A stretch of 25,647 nucleotides of DNA from contig JALOAQ010000034.1 of the NCBI GenBank assembly GCA_023228725.1, positions 1 to 25,647 of the forward strand, given 5' to 3'. The stretch's first letter is position 1. Every line of letters starts with the position of its first letter. Source of the stretch: Bacteroidales bacterium (GTDB lineage Bacteria; Bacteroidota; Bacteroidia; Bacteroidales; ML635J-15). The notes beneath the pieces were generated by a model. It did not search any database, was not told where the DNA came from, and was given only the letters and a program-made list of their open reading frames with translations. Shown here in pieces: positions 8,481-16,195 of the stretch. The position numbers and the translations under genes were made by a program.

Positions 8481-9824
8481 AATTTTACTTACAAAATCTT
8501 TAATATCGGGTACAGTAATTAATTCTATATTTTTAATTTTCACTTCTGATTTTTGTGAACTTGGCATATAAATTTTTGTAAATCCTAATCTTGATGCTTC
8601 GCTAACTCGTTTTTCAATAAAAGCAACAGGTTTAATTTGCCCCGAGAGGCCACCCTCACCAATAAAACAAGAATTTTCTTTGAGTGATTTATCAAAATAA
8701 GATGAGATTACAGCTGCAATAACAGCCAAATCTGCCGCTGGGTCGTTTATTTTTAGTCCACCGGCAATATTTAAAAATATATCTTTTTGCGAAAGTTTTA
8801 AACCTAATCTTTTTTCAACAACTGCAAGCAACATTTGAAAACGTCTTGAATCAAAACCTGTGGCGTTTCGTTGTGGTGAGCTAAAAACTGCATTTCCAAC
8901 TAAGGCCTGAACTTCTATCATCAGCGTACGTGAACCTTCGGCTATTGTGCCAAAACTAACTCCACTAAGGTTTAAATTTTCGCCGGATAAAAGAATATTT
9001 CCAGGGTCGCTAATTTCTTTTAAGCCTCCGCCAGTCATTTCAAAAACTCCAATTTCATAAGTAGAACCAAAACGGTTTTTCTTAGGTCTCAATAATCTAT
9101 AAAAATAATTGCTGTCGCCCTCGAATTGCAAAACTACATCAACAATATGTTCTAAAGACATTGGACCAGCAATATCTCCATCTTTATTTATATGACCAAT
9201 CAAAATAACAGGAGTTGAAGTTGATTTTGCATATTCTTGTAAAAGTCGTGTACATTCCCTTATTTGCGAAACAGTACCAGGTGAGGAGCTAAGCTCTTGA
9301 GAGGCAATGGTTTGAATAGAGTCTATAACTATTAAATCAGGGTTTAATTCTTTTATGCTGGCTAATATTTTTTCTATGTTAGTTTCGGTGTAAATAAAGC
9401 AATTGGTATTTTTAATTCCTATTCTGTCGGCTCTTAGCTTTATTTGATTTTCGCTTTCTTCTCCTGAAATATAAAGTACTTTGCTGTTTTCTAAATTTAA
9501 AACAGATTGTAAAATTAAAGTAGATTTTCCAATTCCGGGTTCACCGCCAAGTAAAACTAAAGAGCCAGGCACTAAACCACCGCCTAAAACTCTGTCAAAT
9601 TCAGAAAAAAACATTTTTTGCCTTGAAAAAGTATTCTTTTCAATTTCAAGAATAGGCGAAACTTTCCCAGGTACAGCAGTAATTTTTGCTTTTTGTTTAT
9701 CTTCTTTTAGCTCAACTTCTTCTATAAAAGAATTCCAGCTATCGCAGTTTGAACATCTGCCAGACCATTTTGGAGCAGTGTAGCCACAGTTTTGGCAAAC
9801 AAAAACTGTTTTAAATTTTGCCAT
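8472..9824 (-). CDS. radA: DNA recombination/repair protein RadA (Sms)
   Basis: RadA is a RecA-like ATPase that promotes branch migration during homologous recombination. From ATG 9824 it has 450 residues. An in-frame TTG at 9851 lies inside the upstream lipoprotein gene and is rejected. Features in order are a zinc ribbon with Cys10, Cys13, Cys24 and Cys27; Walker A GGEPGIGKST (93-102); Walker B LIVID (164-168); the RadA signature KNRFG (249-253); and a Lon-protease-like C-terminal domain (from about 300, including LNIAGGLKINDPAADLAV and IGEGGLSGQIKPV). All key motifs are intact. It starts 2 nt after the stop of the lipoprotein gene, so it is probably the last gene of the panC-panD-rfaE2 group or of a subset of it. 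Assignment is firm. Confidence 0.95.
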   Translation of the reverse strand: MAKFKTVFVCQNCGYTAPKWSGRCSNCDSWNSFIEEVELKEDKQKAKITAVPGKVSPILEIEKNTFSRQKMFFSEFDRVLGGGLVPGSLVLLGGEPGIGKSTLILQSVLNLENSKVLYISGEESENQIKLRADRIGIKNTNCFIYTETNIEKILASIKELNPDLIVIDSIQTIASQELSSSPGTVSQIRECTRLLQEYAKSTSTPVILIGHINKDGDIAGPMSLEHIVDVVLQFEGDSNYFYRLLRPKKNRFGSTYEIGVFEMTGGGLKEISDPGNILLSGENLNLSGVSFGTIAEGSRTLMIEVQALVGNAVFSSPQRNATGFDSRRFQMLLAVVEKRLGLKLSQKDIFLNIAGGLKINDPAADLAVIAAVISSYFDKSLKENSCFIGEGGLSGQIKPVAFIEKRVSEASRLGFTKIYMPSSQKSEVKIKNIELITVPDIKDFVSKILK

Positions 9825-9826
9825 AT

Positions 9827-10234
9827 TTATTGTTTGCGGAACAATTCGCAACGTAAATAAGCACCAGCACTTTCACCACTACCGAGTTCAAACCTTGTCA
9901 TTTTTAAAATATCTTCTTTAAAAACTTCTATTTTGTATTTTCCGTTCAAACTTGTTAAACCTGGCAAATCTTTACTATTTGTAATAATTAAGTGCTTTTT
10001 AAATAAATTTTTATCAATACTATAATTACAAGTATCAAAATTAATTCCTTCAGATAAAGAAGAAGTTCTAATTAAAATTCCATCATCTTTAAATGCCCAA
10101 GTTACCGAGCCTTGCGGACTATTGTCGAAGGTTTGAAAATTCCACGTACCTAGAATGTCGGTTTCATAATTTTTGCAACTATTAAAAATTAAAACGCCGA
10201 CAAATAGTAATAAAGTAATTTTTAAAGATTTCAT
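9827..10234 (-). CDS. Small lipocalin-like lipoprotein
   Basis: A 135-residue protein begins with a lipoprotein signal (MKSLKITLLLFVGVLIFNSC) whose acylated cysteine would be Cys20. The mature part starts with KNYETDILGTWNFQTF and continues with short predicted beta strands (SVTWAFKDDGILIRTS, CNYSIDKN, KHLIITNSKD, GKYKIEVFKEDILKMTRFELG). The I-L-G-T-W opening is typical of the small lipocalin-like lipoproteins common in Bacteroidota. A ligand cannot be predicted. It lies between rfaE2 (40-nt gap with its own -7 element) and radA (2-nt gap), and is probably cotranscribed with radA. Lipoprotein status is firm; the lipocalin-like fold is likely. Confidence 0.75.
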   Translation of the reverse strand: MKSLKITLLLFVGVLIFNSCKNYETDILGTWNFQTFDNSPQGSVTWAFKDDGILIRTSSLSEGINFDTCNYSIDKNLFKKHLIITNSKDLPGLTSLNGKYKIEVFKEDILKMTRFELGSGESAGAYLRCELFRKQ

Positions 10235-10258
10235 ATTTCTACAATTTAGTATAATTTA

Positions 10259-10266
10259 CAAATATA
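10259..10266 (-). promoter_or_regulatory. -7 element TATATTTG upstream of the lipoprotein/radA pair
   Basis: Read on the minus strand, TATATTTG matches TAnnTTTG and ends 24 nt before the lipoprotein ATG. No well-spaced TTTG was found, since the upstream part would lie in the end of rfaE2. It may be an internal promoter. Confidence 0.5.
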
Positions 10267-10274
10267 AATAAAAT

Positions 10275-10766
10275 TCAAATATTTGAAACTTTATTTATAA
10301 TTTTTGTTGAAGAATATCCATCCACAAATTTAATTATTTCAACTTTTCCTCCATTTTTTAACACAAAATTAGCCCCGGCAATCTCATCTATCTTGTAATC
10401 ACCACCTTTTACTAATATGTTAGGATTTATTTCTTGAATTAATTTTTCAGGTGTATCTTCCTCAAAAATTATTATTGCATCAACAAAAAAAAGTGAAGCT
10501 AAAATAAAAGCTCTTTCCATTTCTTTATTTATAGGTCTATTCTCGCCTTTTAATTTCTTTACAGAAGAATCAGAATTTAATCCTATAATTAGTTTTGATC
10601 CTAAGTCGGCAGCTTGGGCTAAATAATTTATATGCCCGTAATGAAGTATGTCGAAACAACCATTTGTAAAAACAATAGTTTCATTATTTGCTTTTAAAGA
10701 TTTTATAAACTCTTGTAAGTTTTTTGTACTTATAATTTTTGATTCAATAAAATCTAACTTATTCAT
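10275..10766 (-). CDS. rfaE2: D-glycero-beta-D-manno-heptose 1-phosphate adenylyltransferase
   Basis: This is a stand-alone nucleotidyltransferase corresponding to the C-terminal domain of HldE. It makes ADP-D-glycero-beta-D-manno-heptose for the lipopolysaccharide core. At 163 residues it is the normal size of the separate enzyme. Residues 31-49 carry the nucleotidyltransferase motif TNGCFDILHYGHINYL with His42 and His45. Other family motifs are GLNSDSSVKKLKGENRPIN (62-80), VKGGDY (119-124) and the C-terminal DGYSSTKII. The kinase half of HldE is not in the window. It begins 2 nt after the panD stop, which points to cotranscription. Assignment is firm at family level. Confidence 0.9.
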   Translation of the reverse strand: MNKLDFIESKIISTKNLQEFIKSLKANNETIVFTNGCFDILHYGHINYLAQAADLGSKLIIGLNSDSSVKKLKGENRPINKEMERAFILASLFFVDAIIIFEEDTPEKLIQEINPNILVKGGDYKIDEIAGANFVLKNGGKVEIIKFVDGYSSTKIINKVSNI

Positions 10767-10768
10767 AA

Positions 10769-11119
10769 TTATAATAAGCGATTTGTTTGAGTGTCGGGGA
10801 AAATAAATGAGGGTTTAAAAGTTTTTGCTTCTTCAAAATCCATAGTAGCGTATGAAATAATTATAACAATGTCGTCAACTGCTACTTTTCTTGCAGCCGG
10901 TCCGTTTAAGCAAATAACTCCTGAACCTGCTTCGCCTTTTATTACGTAAGTTTCAAAACGCTCACCATTATTAATATTAACTACCTGAACTTTTTCGTGT
11001 TCAATAATATTAGAAGCTCTCATCAAATCTTCATCAATAGTGATACTCCCAACATATTGTAAGTTAGCTTCTGTAACTCTAACTTTATGAATTTTTGACT
11101 TTACTATTTCTATATTCAT
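10769..11119 (-). CDS. panD: Aspartate 1-decarboxylase PanD
   Basis: PanD decarboxylates L-aspartate to beta-alanine for pantothenate synthesis. At 116 residues it is typical. The proenzyme self-cleaves between Gly24 and Ser25 (YVGSIT) to make the pyruvoyl cofactor. Lys9 (SKIHKVRVT) and the GEAGSGVICLNGPAARK segment, which forms part of the active site, are present. Its position directly after panC, whose product joins beta-alanine to pantoate, makes the pathway context explicit. A possible own -7 element lies in the 41-nt gap to panC. Assignment is firm. Confidence 0.95.
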   Translation of the reverse strand: MNIEIVKSKIHKVRVTEANLQYVGSITIDEDLMRASNIIEHEKVQVVNINNGERFETYVIKGEAGSGVICLNGPAARKVAVDDIVIIISYATMDFEEAKTFKPSFIFPDTQTNRLL

Positions 11120-11140
11120 GATACTAAACTAAATTCGTTG

Positions 11141-11148
11141 CAAAGTTA
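11141..11148 (-). promoter_or_regulatory. Possible -7 element TAACTTTG for panD
   Basis: Read on the minus strand, TAACTTTG matches TAnnTTTG and ends 21 nt before the panD ATG. The nearest TTTG is only 13 nt upstream, so this is weaker than the panC promoter. It may allow panD and rfaE2 some independent transcription. Confidence 0.4.
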
Positions 11149-11160
11149 AATAATACTTTT

Positions 11161-12006
11161 TCAAATATGCAAACTTATGTTATCAATTAATCTTATTTTT
11201 TCACACCAAACTGCTAAACAAAGTTTTACATCCGTATTTTTAGCAAGTGTATAAACAGGTTTTAAGCTTTCCTGTTCACAAAAAACTATATATTCTGTTT
11301 TTAAAAATGCTGTATTGTCTATCTCTTCTTTTATTTTTTGAATTATTTCTTGAGTTTTTTGATTTGGTTTTAAATTTTTCGTATGTTTTAGCATAGTTTT
11401 ATAAATTTTTGCTGAAACTGTTTTTTGTTCATCGCTAAGCCTTTCGTTTCTTGAACTCATTGCTAAACCGCTTTTTTCTCTAACAATTTCGCAAGCTATG
11501 ACTTCTATTGGTAAATTAGCATTTTTAGTCATTAATTTTATAATTGCTAGTTGTTGAAAATCTTTTTCGCCAAAATATGCTTTATGAGGCTTAACTAAAT
11601 CAAAAAGCCTGTAAACAACATCAACTACTCCTTGAAAATGCCCGGGTCTGAATTCGCCTTCATAAATTTTATCTATTCCTTTTAAATCTGTTTGGTAGCC
11701 TTGGTAATTATTATAAATATCTTCATTGTCGGGCATAAAAACAATATTGCATTTTGCTTTTTCCAATAAATCTAAATCATTTTCAATATTTCGAGGATAA
11801 TTTATCAAATCTGCTTTATCATTAAATTGTTTAGGATTTACAAAAATAGAAACTATTGTTATATCGTTTTCTTTTACCGAACGATTTACCAAAGCAATAT
11901 GTCCTTGATGCAGAGCCCCCATAGTAGGAACAAAACCAATTTTTAAGTTTTGTTTTATACTCTTGCGGGCTTTAATTATTTCTGAAACACCTATTATAAT
12001 CTGCAT
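11161..12006 (-). CDS. panC: Pantothenate synthetase PanC
   Basis: PanC condenses pantoate with beta-alanine using ATP to give pantothenate, the precursor of coenzyme A. Its 281 residues match the family. The HxGH nucleotide-binding motif is GFVPTMGALHQGHIALV with His33 and His36. FVNPKQFN, PRNIENDLDLLEKAKCNIVFMP, FRPGHFQGVVDVVYRLF, YFGEKDFQQL and the KMSKS-like GLAMSSRNERLS are all recognisable and intact. It is the first gene of a minus-strand group continuing into panD and rfaE2, behind the best promoter in the window. Divergent from it is the starch-synthase-like gene, an arrangement I recognise as common in Bacteroidia. Assignment is firm. Confidence 0.95.
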   Translation of the reverse strand: MQIIIGVSEIIKARKSIKQNLKIGFVPTMGALHQGHIALVNRSVKENDITIVSIFVNPKQFNDKADLINYPRNIENDLDLLEKAKCNIVFMPDNEDIYNNYQGYQTDLKGIDKIYEGEFRPGHFQGVVDVVYRLFDLVKPHKAYFGEKDFQQLAIIKLMTKNANLPIEVIACEIVREKSGLAMSSRNERLSDEQKTVSAKIYKTMLKHTKNLKPNQKTQEIIQKIKEEIDNTAFLKTEYIVFCEQESLKPVYTLAKNTDVKLCLAVWCEKIRLIDNISLHI

Positions 12007-12019
12007 TATGTTTTTTTTG

Positions 12020-12050
12020 CAAAATTAAAACTATTACAAAGAATATCAAA
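12020..12050 (-). promoter_or_regulatory. Consensus promoter of the panC operon
   Basis: Read on the minus strand, TTTG (12050-12047) is followed by exactly 19 nt and then TAATTTTG (12027-12020). Both boxes and the spacing are perfect for the Bacteroidota housekeeping sigma factor. Transcription would start only about 7 nt before the panC ATG. Confidence 0.8.
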
Positions 12051-12168
12051 GTATAAAAAACTTGTTATAAAACTGTTTTAATAAAATTATAGCCTAAGTA
12101 TTTTGTTGATAATTATCCTTTTAATTAATATCTTGCTGAAAATGTGTGGAAATTTGAAAATATTTTTA

Positions 12169-12176
12169 TATTTTTG
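12169..12176 (+). promoter_or_regulatory. -7 element TATTTTTG upstream of the starch-synthase-like gene
   Basis: This is an exact TAnnTTTG match 28 nt before ATG 12205. A TTTG at 12153-12156 lies only 12 nt upstream, so the -33 part is not convincing. It would drive the starch-synthase-like, DUF4270 and glmS group. Confidence 0.55.
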
Positions 12177-12204
12177 TATTTTATTTAAAATTTAGAATTA
12201 TAAT

Positions 12205-13017
12205 ATGAAATTAAGGGTTCTTTTTGTTACTCAAGAAATAACGCCTTTTGTCCCTGAAACCGAGATGTCTTTGGTTGGGCGTTATTTACCTCAGGGAATT
12301 CAAGAACGTGATTGTGAAATTCGAACGTTTATGCCAAAGTTTGGAAGTATAAACGAAAGAAGAAATCAATTGCACGAAGTAATTAGATTAAGTGGAATGA
12401 ATTTGGTTATTGACGATACAGACCATCCGCTAGTTATTAAAGTGGCTTCGATACAGCCGGCAAGAATGCAAGTCTATTTTATTGATAATGAAGATTTCTT
12501 TAGTAGAAAATTTGCCTTAACAGAAAAAGGAAAGGAATTTAAAGATAATGACGAAAGAGCAATTTTTTATTCTCGTGGTGTTGTTGAAACTGTGAAAAAA
12601 TTAGGTTGGGCTCCGGATATTATACATTGTCATGGTTGGTTTACATCTTTAATCCCTTATTATATGAGAAAGGTTTTTAATAATGAACCACTTTTCGACA
12701 ATGGTTTTAAAATAATTTATTCTGTTTATAACGATAAATTTCAAAAACAATTAAATAACAATTTGCCTACTAAATTAATGGAAAATGGTGTCACGTCCGA
12801 AGATGTTTCATTAATTAATACCCCATCTTGGGAAAATTTAATGAAATTTGCTTTTGAATATTCTGACGGAATAATTATTGGCACTGAATCCTTAGATGCA
12901 AATCTAGAAAACTATCTTAAAGAATTTGAAAAACCAATGCTAAGGTTTCAAAATCCTGAAAACTATATTGATAAATATGCGGATTTCTATAACAAATTAT
13001 TTAAAAACAAAATTTAA
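12205..13017 (+). CDS. Starch/glycogen synthase-like N-terminal domain protein, probably non-catalytic
   Basis: This 270-residue protein resembles the N-terminal Rossmann domain of GT5 glycogen synthases. It has MKLRVLFVTQEITPFV at the start, RYLPQGIQERDCEIRTFMPKF, NDERAIFYSRGVVETVKKLGWAPDIIHCHGW, and a late stretch IIYSVYND. Full GlgA proteins have about 480 residues and two domains; the C-terminal domain is absent here. The ADP-glucose-binding KTGGL loop is replaced by PETEM (17-21). It is therefore unlikely to make glycogen alone; a regulatory or binding role is an inference. The very conserved stretch INERRNQLHEVIRLSGMNLVIDDTDHPL is typical of this panC-linked Bacteroidota family. Its stop shares one base with the ATG of the DUF4270 gene, so translation is probably coupled. 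Confidence 0.85.
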   Translation: MKLRVLFVTQEITPFVPETEMSLVGRYLPQGIQERDCEIRTFMPKFGSINERRNQLHEVIRLSGMNLVIDDTDHPLVIKVASIQPARMQVYFIDNEDFFSRKFALTEKGKEFKDNDERAIFYSRGVVETVKKLGWAPDIIHCHGWFTSLIPYYMRKVFNNEPLFDNGFKIIYSVYNDKFQKQLNNNLPTKLMENGVTSEDVSLINTPSWENLMKFAFEYSDGIIIGTESLDANLENYLKEFEKPMLRFQNPENYIDKYADFYNKLFKNKI

Positions 13018-14273
13018 TGAAAATTTATAGTAAAACTTTGTACTTTTTTACTTTAGTAATTTTTAGCATATTTTTATTTAATTCTTGTGAGGAAAAACCT
13101 AGCGATATAGGATTAGACTTAATCCCGGGTAACGACAAAATGCAGTTATACGCCGATACTATTGATGTAGATTGTTATACTGTACCTGATTTTGTCTTGT
13201 CTTCTGATGAAAGAACTTTATCGCCTTTAGGCTCATATATAGATCCAATTTTTGGATTTACAAAAGCCTCTTTCCTTTGTCATACAAGAATTTCTTCAAG
13301 TAATGTCGATTTTTCGGTAGTAAGTAAAATCAATGGTTTAGAATTGCATTTAAAGTATAATTCAGTTTATGGAAACACATCAAGCAACCAAATACTTACA
13401 GTTTGTAAATTGAATAAAGAAGTATATTACGATTCTGTTTATTATTCTAATTTTACTTTAAATCCTACAGATTACGAAATTTTGACTAACGAAACTCTTA
13501 GTTTTGGACAGGATAGCTTAATGAAAATTAAACTACCCGAAAGCTTGGCTCAAGATTTTATAAAATCCGAAAATAAAGATAAATTTATTAATAATACTAC
13601 ATTTATTAAATATTTTAATGGAATTTTTGTATATACTGATCCTGTTAGTAGTGATGGTTGTATTTATAGTTTAAATTTAATTCATCCGGATTCTAGAATG
13701 GTTTTGTATTATAATGATTCTTTAGAATATGAATTTTTGATTAATTCAAAATCTGCTATAATTAATATGTATGAACATGATTATTCTAATGCGGAGTCAG
13801 AAATTAATAATGTGTTAGCGGATTCTACATTATTGTCGGATTATTGTTATATACAAAGTTTGGCCGGTTTAAGAACTAAGATAAAATTTCCACAAATTAT
13901 TGAATATTTCGACACTAAAAATATTGCAATAAATAAAGCACAATTAGTAATAACATTAAAAGCCGATACTGAAGAAAATGTGTTTTTGCCTCCACCAAGG
14001 TTAACGCTAATAGCAATGACTGAAAGCGGGAAATATGATTTTTTAACAGATTATAAATTGAATAATTCGTATTTTGGTGGTGTTTTAGAAAATAAATATA
14101 CATATAAATTCAATATTCCATTTCATATACAAGAGCTTATTAACGGAAAAGAAGATTTAGGAATTTATCTTTTTGCTAACGACAATAGAACTATACCATA
14201 TAGAGTTGTTTTAAATGCAAATGGAGATTCCAAAGACAGAATGAAATTGGAGTTTTATTATTCAATATATTAA
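13017..14273 (+). CDS. DUF4270 family lipoprotein
   Basis: A 418-residue protein begins with a lipoprotein signal (MKIYSKTLYFFTLVIFSIFLFNSC, lipidated Cys24). The mature start EEKPSDIGLDLIPGNDKM and the following YADTIDVDCYTVPDFVLSSDERTLSPLGSYIDPIFGFTKASF are typical of DUF4270. The rest is rich in predicted beta strands, and short helices are rare. The family is widespread in Bacteroidota and has no firmly established function; an outer-membrane location is expected from the lipid anchor. It is coupled to the preceding gene by a TAATG overlap and lies 11 nt before glmS, the common Bacteroidia arrangement. This suggests an envelope role, but that is inference. Confidence 0.88.
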   Translation: MKIYSKTLYFFTLVIFSIFLFNSCEEKPSDIGLDLIPGNDKMQLYADTIDVDCYTVPDFVLSSDERTLSPLGSYIDPIFGFTKASFLCHTRISSSNVDFSVVSKINGLELHLKYNSVYGNTSSNQILTVCKLNKEVYYDSVYYSNFTLNPTDYEILTNETLSFGQDSLMKIKLPESLAQDFIKSENKDKFINNTTFIKYFNGIFVYTDPVSSDGCIYSLNLIHPDSRMVLYYNDSLEYEFLINSKSAIINMYEHDYSNAESEINNVLADSTLLSDYCYIQSLAGLRTKIKFPQIIEYFDTKNIAINKAQLVITLKADTEENVFLPPPRLTLIAMTESGKYDFLTDYKLNNSYFGGVLENKYTYKFNIPFHIQELINGKEDLGIYLFANDNRTIPYRVVLNANGDSKDRMKLEFYYSIY

Positions 14274-14284
14274 AATTATATAAT

Positions 14285-16135
14285 ATGTGTGGAATAGTAG
14301 CTTATGTTGGAAAAAGAAAAGCAAGTAATATTTTAATTAAGGGATTAAAGCGTTTGGAATACAGAGGATATGATTCTGCCGGAATTGCATTAATTAATAA
14401 TGATATTAATGTTTATAAATGTCAAGGAAGAGTTAGTGATTTGGAAAGCATTTTGACAGAAGAAGATATTCATGGTTTTGTTGGCATGGGACATACCCGT
14501 TGGGCTACTCATGGAGAGCCAACAGATATTAATGCACATCCACACGAATCTATGAATGGAGATTTTATAATTATTCATAATGGTATTATTGAAAATTATT
14601 CTAAACTGAAAATAGGGCTAGAAAACGAAGGATATTCTTTTAAGTCTGAAACTGATACCGAGGTTTTGGCTAATTTGATAGAATATGTTTTTTTAAGCCA
14701 TATAAATGACGATATTCCTTTTTCTGCCGAAGAGGCTGTCCGCCAAGCTTTATTAATGGTTGAAGGTGCTTATGGTTTGGTTGTTATTGCTAAATCAGAA
14801 AAAGATAAACTTATAGCCGCTCGCAAAGGAAGTCCTTTAGTTATTGGAATTGGAAAAGAAGAATATTTTATTGCATCAGATGCAACGCCAATAATTGAAT
14901 ATACTAATAGTGTAATTTATCTTAATGATGGAGATATTGCTATTATTACCAAAAATAGTTTAAATTTAACAAATTTAAAAAATGTATCACAAAAGCCAGA
15001 TATTAAAACAATAGATTTAAAACTTGATGAGATTGAAAAGGGTGGGTTTGAACATTATATGCTTAAAGAAATTTATGAACAGCCTAAAGCTATTAAAGAC
15101 ACTTGCAGAGGTAGGTTGAGTTTTGAAGCAAAAGCACTGAAACTCGGTGGTTTACATGATGTTTTTGAAGAATTAAAATCAGCTAAAAGAATATTGATAA
15201 TTGCCTGTGGTACCAGTTGGCACGCCGGTTTAGTAGGAGAATATCTTTTAGAAGAGTTTACCCGCATTCCCACAGAAGTTGAATATGCCTCCGAATTTAG
15301 ATATAGAAATCCAGTAATAAATAAAGGCGATATAGTTATTGCAATTTCACAAAGTGGCGAAACTGCCGATACTCTTGCTGCAATTCAATTGGCAAAATCT
15401 GCCGGTGCCTTAGTATTGGGGGTGTGTAATGTCGTTGGCTCAAGCATACCACGCGAAACAGTTGCAGGAGTTTATACTCATGCCGGACCAGAAATAGGAG
15501 TGGCTTCTACTAAAGCTTTTACGGCTCAAGTAACTGTTTTAACTATGATGGCTATGGCTATTGGTTATGCAAATAAAGGATTAACTAAAAAAGAATACGA
15601 AGATTTAATTGATGAGCTTTACCTTATTCCTGAAAAAATAGAAAAGATTTTAGAAAAAGCAGATTTTGTTGAGAAAATTGCAGATCTAATTAAAGACGCA
15701 AATAATGCTTTATATTTAGGTAGAGGGTATTTATTTCCTGTTGCTCTTGAAGGAGCTTTAAAACTTAAAGAAATTTCTTATATCCACGCCGAGGGTTATC
15801 CAGCAGCAGAAATGAAACACGGACCAATTGCTTTGATTGATGATAAAATGCCAGTAATTGTGTTAGCAACAAAAGACCATTCTTACGATAAAATTGTTTC
15901 AAATATTCAAGAAGTAAAAGCTAGAAAAGGTTTGATAATTGCTGTAGTTACCGAGGGAGATACAACTATTAAAAATATGGCTGATTATGTAATTGAAGTT
16001 CCTCATTCTGATTTTGCTTTAGCGCCTTTATTAACCGTTATTCCACTTCAGTTATTGTCTTATTATACAGCTGTGAAAAGAGGCTGTAATGTTGATCAAC
16101 CGCGAAATTTGGCTAAATCTGTAACAGTTGAATAA
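14285..16135 (+). CDS. glmS: Glutamine-fructose-6-phosphate aminotransferase GlmS
   Basis: GlmS makes glucosamine 6-phosphate from fructose 6-phosphate and glutamine, the entry point to peptidoglycan and lipopolysaccharide amino sugars. At 616 residues it is full length. The N-terminal glutaminase domain begins MCGIVAYVG, with Cys2 as nucleophile after Met removal. It also has RLEYRGYDSAGIAL, GHTRWATHGEPTDINAHPH and HNGIIENY. Two SIS sugar-isomerase domains follow, with IACGTSWHAGLVGEYLLEE, ISQSGETADTLAA and GVASTKAFTAQV in the first and LGRGYLFPVALEGALKLKEISYIHAEGYPAAEMKHGPIALI in the second. The C-terminal PRNLAKSVTVE is the conserved synthase tail. No glmS ribozyme-like leader can fit in the 11-nt gap. 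Assignment is firm. Confidence 0.97.
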   Translation: MCGIVAYVGKRKASNILIKGLKRLEYRGYDSAGIALINNDINVYKCQGRVSDLESILTEEDIHGFVGMGHTRWATHGEPTDINAHPHESMNGDFIIIHNGIIENYSKLKIGLENEGYSFKSETDTEVLANLIEYVFLSHINDDIPFSAEEAVRQALLMVEGAYGLVVIAKSEKDKLIAARKGSPLVIGIGKEEYFIASDATPIIEYTNSVIYLNDGDIAIITKNSLNLTNLKNVSQKPDIKTIDLKLDEIEKGGFEHYMLKEIYEQPKAIKDTCRGRLSFEAKALKLGGLHDVFEELKSAKRILIIACGTSWHAGLVGEYLLEEFTRIPTEVEYASEFRYRNPVINKGDIVIAISQSGETADTLAAIQLAKSAGALVLGVCNVVGSSIPRETVAGVYTHAGPEIGVASTKAFTAQVTVLTMMAMAIGYANKGLTKKEYEDLIDELYLIPEKIEKILEKADFVEKIADLIKDANNALYLGRGYLFPVALEGALKLKEISYIHAEGYPAAEMKHGPIALIDDKMPVIVLATKDHSYDKIVSNIQEVKARKGLIIAVVTEGDTTIKNMADYVIEVPHSDFALAPLLTVIPLQLLSYYTAVKRGCNVDQPRNLAKSVTVE

Positions 16136-16195
16136 ATTTTATGCTAATTATAAATAATAAAAATAAATATTTTAAGTTATCATCTCAGTAAACTT

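Noticed and set aside
9825..9851. TTG start at 9851 for radA
   Set aside because: It lies inside the lipoprotein gene, and the conserved MAKFKTVFVCQNCG start of RadA begins at ATG 9824.
16136..16195. Promoter or terminator between glmS and sprE
   Set aside because: The 60 nt are AT-rich but hold neither a TAnnTTTG box nor a convincing hairpin.
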